In this document: positions 40,087 through 42,707 of the stretch, in pieces
How the letters are laid out: each line of letters starts with the position of its first letter
Position numbering within the stretch: the first letter of the stretch is position 1
Assembly: GCA_003156805.1 (NCBI GenBank)
Contig: PMHV01000023.1
Coordinates: 1-42,707 of the forward strand
Direction: 5' to 3'
Length of the DNA stretch: 42,707 nt
Origin: Acidobacteriaceae bacterium
GTDB lineage: Bacteria; Acidobacteriota; Terriglobia; Terriglobales; Acidobacteriaceae
Position numbers and translations under genes: made by a program
Notes under the pieces: model-generated
The model's input: the letters and a program-made list of their open reading frames with translations, nothing else
What the model was told of the DNA's origin: nothing
Databases searched by the model: none

Positions 40087-41004
40087 TTACCGCTGCATGG
40101 CCCGCTTGCGCGCCAGCACCGTGTCGAGCGCGGCGTTTGTCTCCCTGGGCAGATGATACGACTCTTCGTCCGCGGGATATTTGTGCGACTTCACGTCCGC
40201 GCGAAATGACTGCACCGCCTGCGTAATCAGCGCCGCCGCATCGCCGTAACGGCGCACAAATTTTGCGGGAGGACCAAAGCTAAGATTGAGAATGTCGTGG
40301 AGTACCAGCACCTGGCCGTCGCACTCCGGACCCGCGCCAATGCCGATGGTCGGCGTATTCACTTCCGCGGTAATCATGGCGGCCACTTCGCGCGGAATGC
40401 CTTCCAGATACAGGCAAGCCACGCCGGCCCGGTCCAGAGCCACCGCATCGCGCATGAGCTGCTCGATGCCGCTGAGATTTTTCCCCTGGACCTTGTAGCC
40501 GCCCATCACGTTTACCGACTGCGGCGTCAGGCCGATGTGGCCGGCCACGGGAATTTCGGCGTCAATGATGCGCAGAATCAAATCGGCCCGCTTCTCGCCG
40601 CCTTCGATCTTCACCACCTCGGCGCCGCTTTCTTTCACCATCCGCGCCGCGTTGCGAACCGCGTCGTGGGCGTCAATCTGATAAGACCCATAAGGCATGT
40701 CCGCCACCAGCAGCGCGTGCCTCACGCCGCGCCGCGACGCCCGCACATGGTGCAGCATCTCGTCCATGGTGAGCGAGAGCGTGTTCTGGTGGCCGAGCAT
40801 GGTCTGGGCCAGCGAATCGCCCACCAGAACAATGTCGATGCCGGCCTCGTCGATAAGGCGCGCAGTCGAGTAGTCGTAAGCGGTGAGGCAGGTGATGGGT
40901 TCGTGCCGGAGTTTCTGTTCCCGCAGAGAGGCGGTTGTGATCTTGTGGCGGGGTTCGTCGTGGCTAGAAGCGCCGGGACGCCCGCTGATCGGGGTGAGAC
41001 TCAT
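40087..41004 (-). CDS. panB: Ketopantoate hydroxymethyltransferase
   Basis: This is a 305-residue enzyme that transfers a hydroxymethyl group from methylene-tetrahydrofolate to 2-ketoisovalerate, the committed step of pantothenate synthesis. Family motifs are 'ITCLTAYDYSTARLIDEAGI', 'VLVGDSLAQTMLGHQNTL', 'VVKIEGGE', 'VAGHIGLTPQSVNVMGGY' and 'TPTIGIGAGPECDGQVLVLHD' (partly). Residues 1-25 are an extra, probably disordered, leader. The ATG at 41004 has a good GGAGG (41014-41010). It is at the head of a same-strand run ending in panC. The gap to vapB (41005-41197) holds the promoters of both. Confidence 0.96.
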   Translation of the reverse strand: MSLTPISGRPGASSHDEPRHKITTASLREQKLRHEPITCLTAYDYSTARLIDEAGIDIVLVGDSLAQTMLGHQNTLSLTMDEMLHHVRASRRGVRHALLVADMPYGSYQIDAHDAVRNAARMVKESGAEVVKIEGGEKRADLILRIIDAEIPVAGHIGLTPQSVNVMGGYKVQGKNLSGIEQLMRDAVALDRAGVACLYLEGIPREVAAMITAEVNTPTIGIGAGPECDGQVLVLHDILNLSFGPPAKFVRRYGDAAALITQAVQSFRADVKSHKYPADEESYHLPRETNAALDTVLARKRAMQR

Positions 41005-41153
41005 GCTGTCCTCCAGTGCCCCTCCGGCTCGGCCGGATAGAGCCTGTTAAGCATCTTCGTGGATGCTAAGGGGTATTGTAGCGGCAAAAGCGTCGTTCGT
41101 CGATGGCTCATTTGCGGCTGGCCTTCTATGACAAAGAAACGTGAAATCCAGAT

Positions 41154-41190
41154 GTAAGATAATGTTGGTCAGTCTTACTCTATGGTAAGA
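41154..41190. promoter_or_regulatory. Operator-like inverted half-sites upstream of vapBC (AbrB type)
   Basis: GTAAGA (41154-41159), TCTTAC (41173-41178) and GTAAGA (41185-41190) alternate in direction. The last two form a 6-bp inverted repeat with a 6-bp centre ending 7 bp before the ATG. Autoregulation by the AbrB-type antitoxin is inferred. Confidence 0.6.
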
Positions 41191-41197
41191 TACATTC

Positions 41198-41458
41198 ATG
41201 GCAAGCTACCGGACCGTGATCAGCTCCAAGGGGCAAGTGGTAATTCCGGCGGAATTGCGCCAGCAATTCGGACTGGAGAAAGGTACTCCCGCCACCTGGA
41301 CCGAAGAGCAGGGAAGACTGGTGTTGACCCCAATTACCGCGCGGCGTCTGCGCGAGATCCGGGGATTTCTCAAGCCCAAACCCGGCGAGCCTTCCATGTT
41401 TGAGGAACACTTCGCGGACCGCGAACGCGAGCGCGAACGCGAGCGCAGGCAAGGATAA
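41198..41458 (+). CDS. vapB: AbrB/SpoVT-type antitoxin (VapB)
   Basis: This is an 86-residue protein with the swapped-hairpin AbrB DNA-binding domain at residues 1-47 ('RTVISSKGQVVIPAELRQQFGLEKGTPATW', quoted as a landmark in part) and a C-terminal toxin-binding tail. The tail ends in 'ADRERERERERRQG', encoded by a 12-bp tandem duplication (41421-41444). It is 15 bp upstream of the PIN gene. No Shine-Dalgarno is seen before ATG 41198, and a -10-like TAAGAT (41186-41191) is close enough for a leaderless message. It should neutralise the following PIN toxin and repress the pair through the upstream half-sites. Confidence 0.9.
   Translation: MASYRTVISSKGQVVIPAELRQQFGLEKGTPATWTEEQGRLVLTPITARRLREIRGFLKPKPGEPSMFEEHFADRERERERERRQG
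41421..41444 (+). repeat. 12-bp tandem duplication at the end of vapB
   Basis: GCGAACGCGAGC is present twice without mismatch and encodes the Arg-Glu run at the antitoxin C-terminus, in frame. Confidence 0.85.
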
Positions 41459-41473
41459 GAAGAGAATTAAAAA

Positions 41474-41917
41474 ATGCCCTCCGCATTATCTCGTGGCCGC
41501 GCGCGTCGATATGTGCTTGACGCCAATGCGTTGATCGGCTTCTTCGAGGACCGCGAGGGTACCGCGGGGAAGATTGAACGCCTCGTAGGCGAGGCCTTGC
41601 GACAGGATCTGCCTCTCCTGATGTCAGCGGTGAATTGGGGTGAAGTCTTCTATACCGCATGGAGACGGCACGGGCAAGCCAAAGCACGGGAAGCCGAATC
41701 GAGGTTGCAGGAGATGCCGATCGCGGTCATCAGTGTAGATCGAGACCGGGCTTCGCGCGCTGGCGCCCTCAAGCAAAGGCACAACCTGGGGTATGCGGAC
41801 GCCTTCGCTGCCGAACTGGCCATCGAACGCGGCGCTTGGCTGGTTACCGCCGATCCGGAATTCTCGAAAGTTGGCAAGGATCTGGCCGTATATTCGCTGC
41901 CGCGGCATGAGAAGTAA
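41474..41917 (+). CDS. vapC: VapC-type PIN-domain ribonuclease toxin
   Basis: This is a 147-residue PIN protein. The metal-binding acids are in place: 'YVLDANALIGFFED' (first Asp), 'AVNWGEVFYTAW' (Glu), 'NLGYADAFAAELA' (Asp) and 'WLVTADPEFSKV' (Asp). VapC toxins cleave tRNA or rRNA when freed from VapB. It starts 15 bp after the AbrB-type antitoxin gene on the same strand. It is convergent with the deoxynucleoside kinase gene (36 bp between them). The pair interrupts an otherwise minus-strand block between panB and the kinase. Confidence 0.92.
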   Translation: MPSALSRGRARRYVLDANALIGFFEDREGTAGKIERLVGEALRQDLPLLMSAVNWGEVFYTAWRRHGQAKAREAESRLQEMPIAVISVDRDRASRAGALKQRHNLGYADAFAAELAIERGAWLVTADPEFSKVGKDLAVYSLPRHEK

Positions 41918-41953
41918 CGAGGCCGTTGGGGGTCAAACGACCAACAACCCTCC

Positions 41954-42619
41954 TCACGCGCCCACCGCTTCCTGCCCGCCCAGCGGCAAAAAGTACTGCG
42001 TTCCCTTGATTGGTTCGGCCACCTTGCGCAGCAACTCCTGCAGATCCTGGTTACGGTCGACGAAATCAATCTCCGAAGTGTTAACGATCAGCAGATCCGA
42101 CGACGTGTAGTGAAAAAAGAAGTGTTCGTAGGCTTTGACCACTTCTTCCAGATACTCGTCGCTGACGCCGCGCTCGCCCGGCACGTTCTTTTTCTTCAGC
42201 CGCTTCTTTAGCACTTCGGGTGTGGCCTGCAAATAAATCACCAGGTCGGGAGTGGGCACCTGCTCGCGAAAATAATTGTAATAACGGTTGTAGGTGTCGA
42301 GTTCCTGGTCAGTGAGGTTGAGGCAGGCGAAAAGCTTGTCTTTTTCGAAAATGTAATCCGCGACTACAGTTTTCTGCGAGCGTCCACCCAGGTCGAGAGC
42401 CTGCAACTGCTCGAATCTCCGCACCAGAAACGCGAACTGCGTTTGAAATGCCGCGCCCCGTTCGCCCTCGTAAAATGCGTCGAGAAACGGATTCGCTTCG
42501 GGCTCAAGCACGCGTTGCGCATTCAGCCGCTCAGCCAGAATGCCCGCCAGCGTGCTTTTGCCGACTCGTATGGGACCTTCCACTGCAACGTAGCGGGGCA
42601 GCTCGAACAGTTTGGCCAT
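41954..42619 (-). CDS. Deoxynucleoside kinase
   Basis: This is a 221-residue P-loop kinase of the deoxyadenosine/deoxyguanosine/deoxycytidine kinase group, which salvages deoxynucleosides. The P-loop is 'EGPIRVGKST' (residues about 14-23), with Arg where Gly is usual in 'GPIGVGKS'. Other marks are 'ADYIFEKDKLFACLNL', the ERS/DRY-like region, 'PDLVIYLQATPEVLKKRLKKK' (partly) and 'YLEEVVKAYEHFFFHY'. Such kinases often lie near folate and pantothenate genes in Acidobacteriota, as I recall. The start at ATG 42619 fits the family. Nucleoside preference cannot be read from the sequence. Confidence 0.9.
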   Translation of the reverse strand: MAKLFELPRYVAVEGPIRVGKSTLAGILAERLNAQRVLEPEANPFLDAFYEGERGAAFQTQFAFLVRRFEQLQALDLGGRSQKTVVADYIFEKDKLFACLNLTDQELDTYNRYYNYFREQVPTPDLVIYLQATPEVLKKRLKKKNVPGERGVSDEYLEEVVKAYEHFFFHYTSSDLLIVNTSEIDFVDRNQDLQELLRKVAEPIKGTQYFLPLGGQEAVGA

Positions 42620-42707
42620 GGGTCAGGGAACGAGACTCAGCGAAACTCAAACATGCAGCATAGCGCGCCCACGCCCGGCAGACAATTGAGGGAAGAGTTA
42701 ACAGCAA

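Noticed and set aside
1-42707. CRISPR array, tRNA/rRNA genes, complete insertion sequence or prophage
   Set aside because: I looked for direct-repeat/spacer patterns, tRNA arm signatures and transposase or integrase motifs and found none that I could support.

Overview
The window (42.7 kb, GC-rich, chromosomal in character) most likely comes from a soil-type member of the Acidobacteriota (Terriglobia/Acidobacteriaceae-like). I infer this from the gene families together: a TonB-type receptor with an N-terminal carboxypeptidase-regulatory-like domain, a DUF5916 outer-membrane protein, a CusF-SCO fusion, LptD (so a Gram-negative outer membrane), Acidobacteria-like ComEC, Rel and RlmD proteins, and many GTG/TTG starts. 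No rRNA, tRNA, CRISPR array, complete insertion sequence or prophage was seen. The left edge cuts into gyrB.

Layout. 1-984: 3' end of gyrB. 1018-5221 (minus): a probable copper/disulfide operon running from a small exported Cys/His-rich protein to a TonB-dependent receptor, a CusF-SCO lipoprotein and a VKOR protein. 5427-6191 (minus): DoxX and an Mpo1-like membrane protein. 6423-9044 (plus): an EF-G paralogue with an orphan PIN protein starting at the next base. 9061-9719 (minus): a VapBC-like pair preceded by a 29-bp perfect palindrome. 9849-13671 (plus): ruvB and a DUF5916 protein. 14118-15143 (minus): radical SAM enzyme. 15318-16013 (plus): DUF1326 protein with a good promoter, ribosome site and terminator. 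16115-18090 (minus): larE, Asp/Glu racemase and ACT-domain gene, tightly packed. 18249-20759 (minus): lptD, divergent from an RDD membrane protein and an APC-type permease (20940-24681). 24773-25708 (minus): SDR39U1/YfcH epimerase. 26233-27241 (minus): a HEPN/nucleotidyltransferase toxin-antitoxin pair. 27648-34163 (plus): rel, an rlmD-type methyltransferase and comEC. 34135-37233: a DUF2007-like protein, a small conserved-looking protein, an FAH-family hydrolase and a fibronectin-III lipoprotein. 37606-38370: an exported alpha/beta-hydrolase-like protein with an EF-hand loop. 38367-41004 (minus): panC, a lipoprotein, a superinfection-immunity-like protein and panB. 41198-41917 (plus): an AbrB/PIN vapBC pair. 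41954-42619 (minus): a deoxynucleoside kinase.

How it works together. Most of the window is housekeeping (replication and repair, stringent response, DNA uptake, LPS export, pantothenate synthesis, nucleotide salvage), interrupted by small toxin-antitoxin modules. The three two-gene modules each carry their own inverted-repeat operator-like sequence. The least ordinary signals are non-coding or organisational. They are three 16-bp palindromes spaced exactly 26 bp apart in front of rel, a diverged inverted pair of about 200-bp intergenic repeats 12 kb apart, a CTG start nested in a CTGA overlap in a vapBC pair, the Cys/His protein-TonB receptor-SCO-VKOR operon, and the larE-racemase-ACT cluster.
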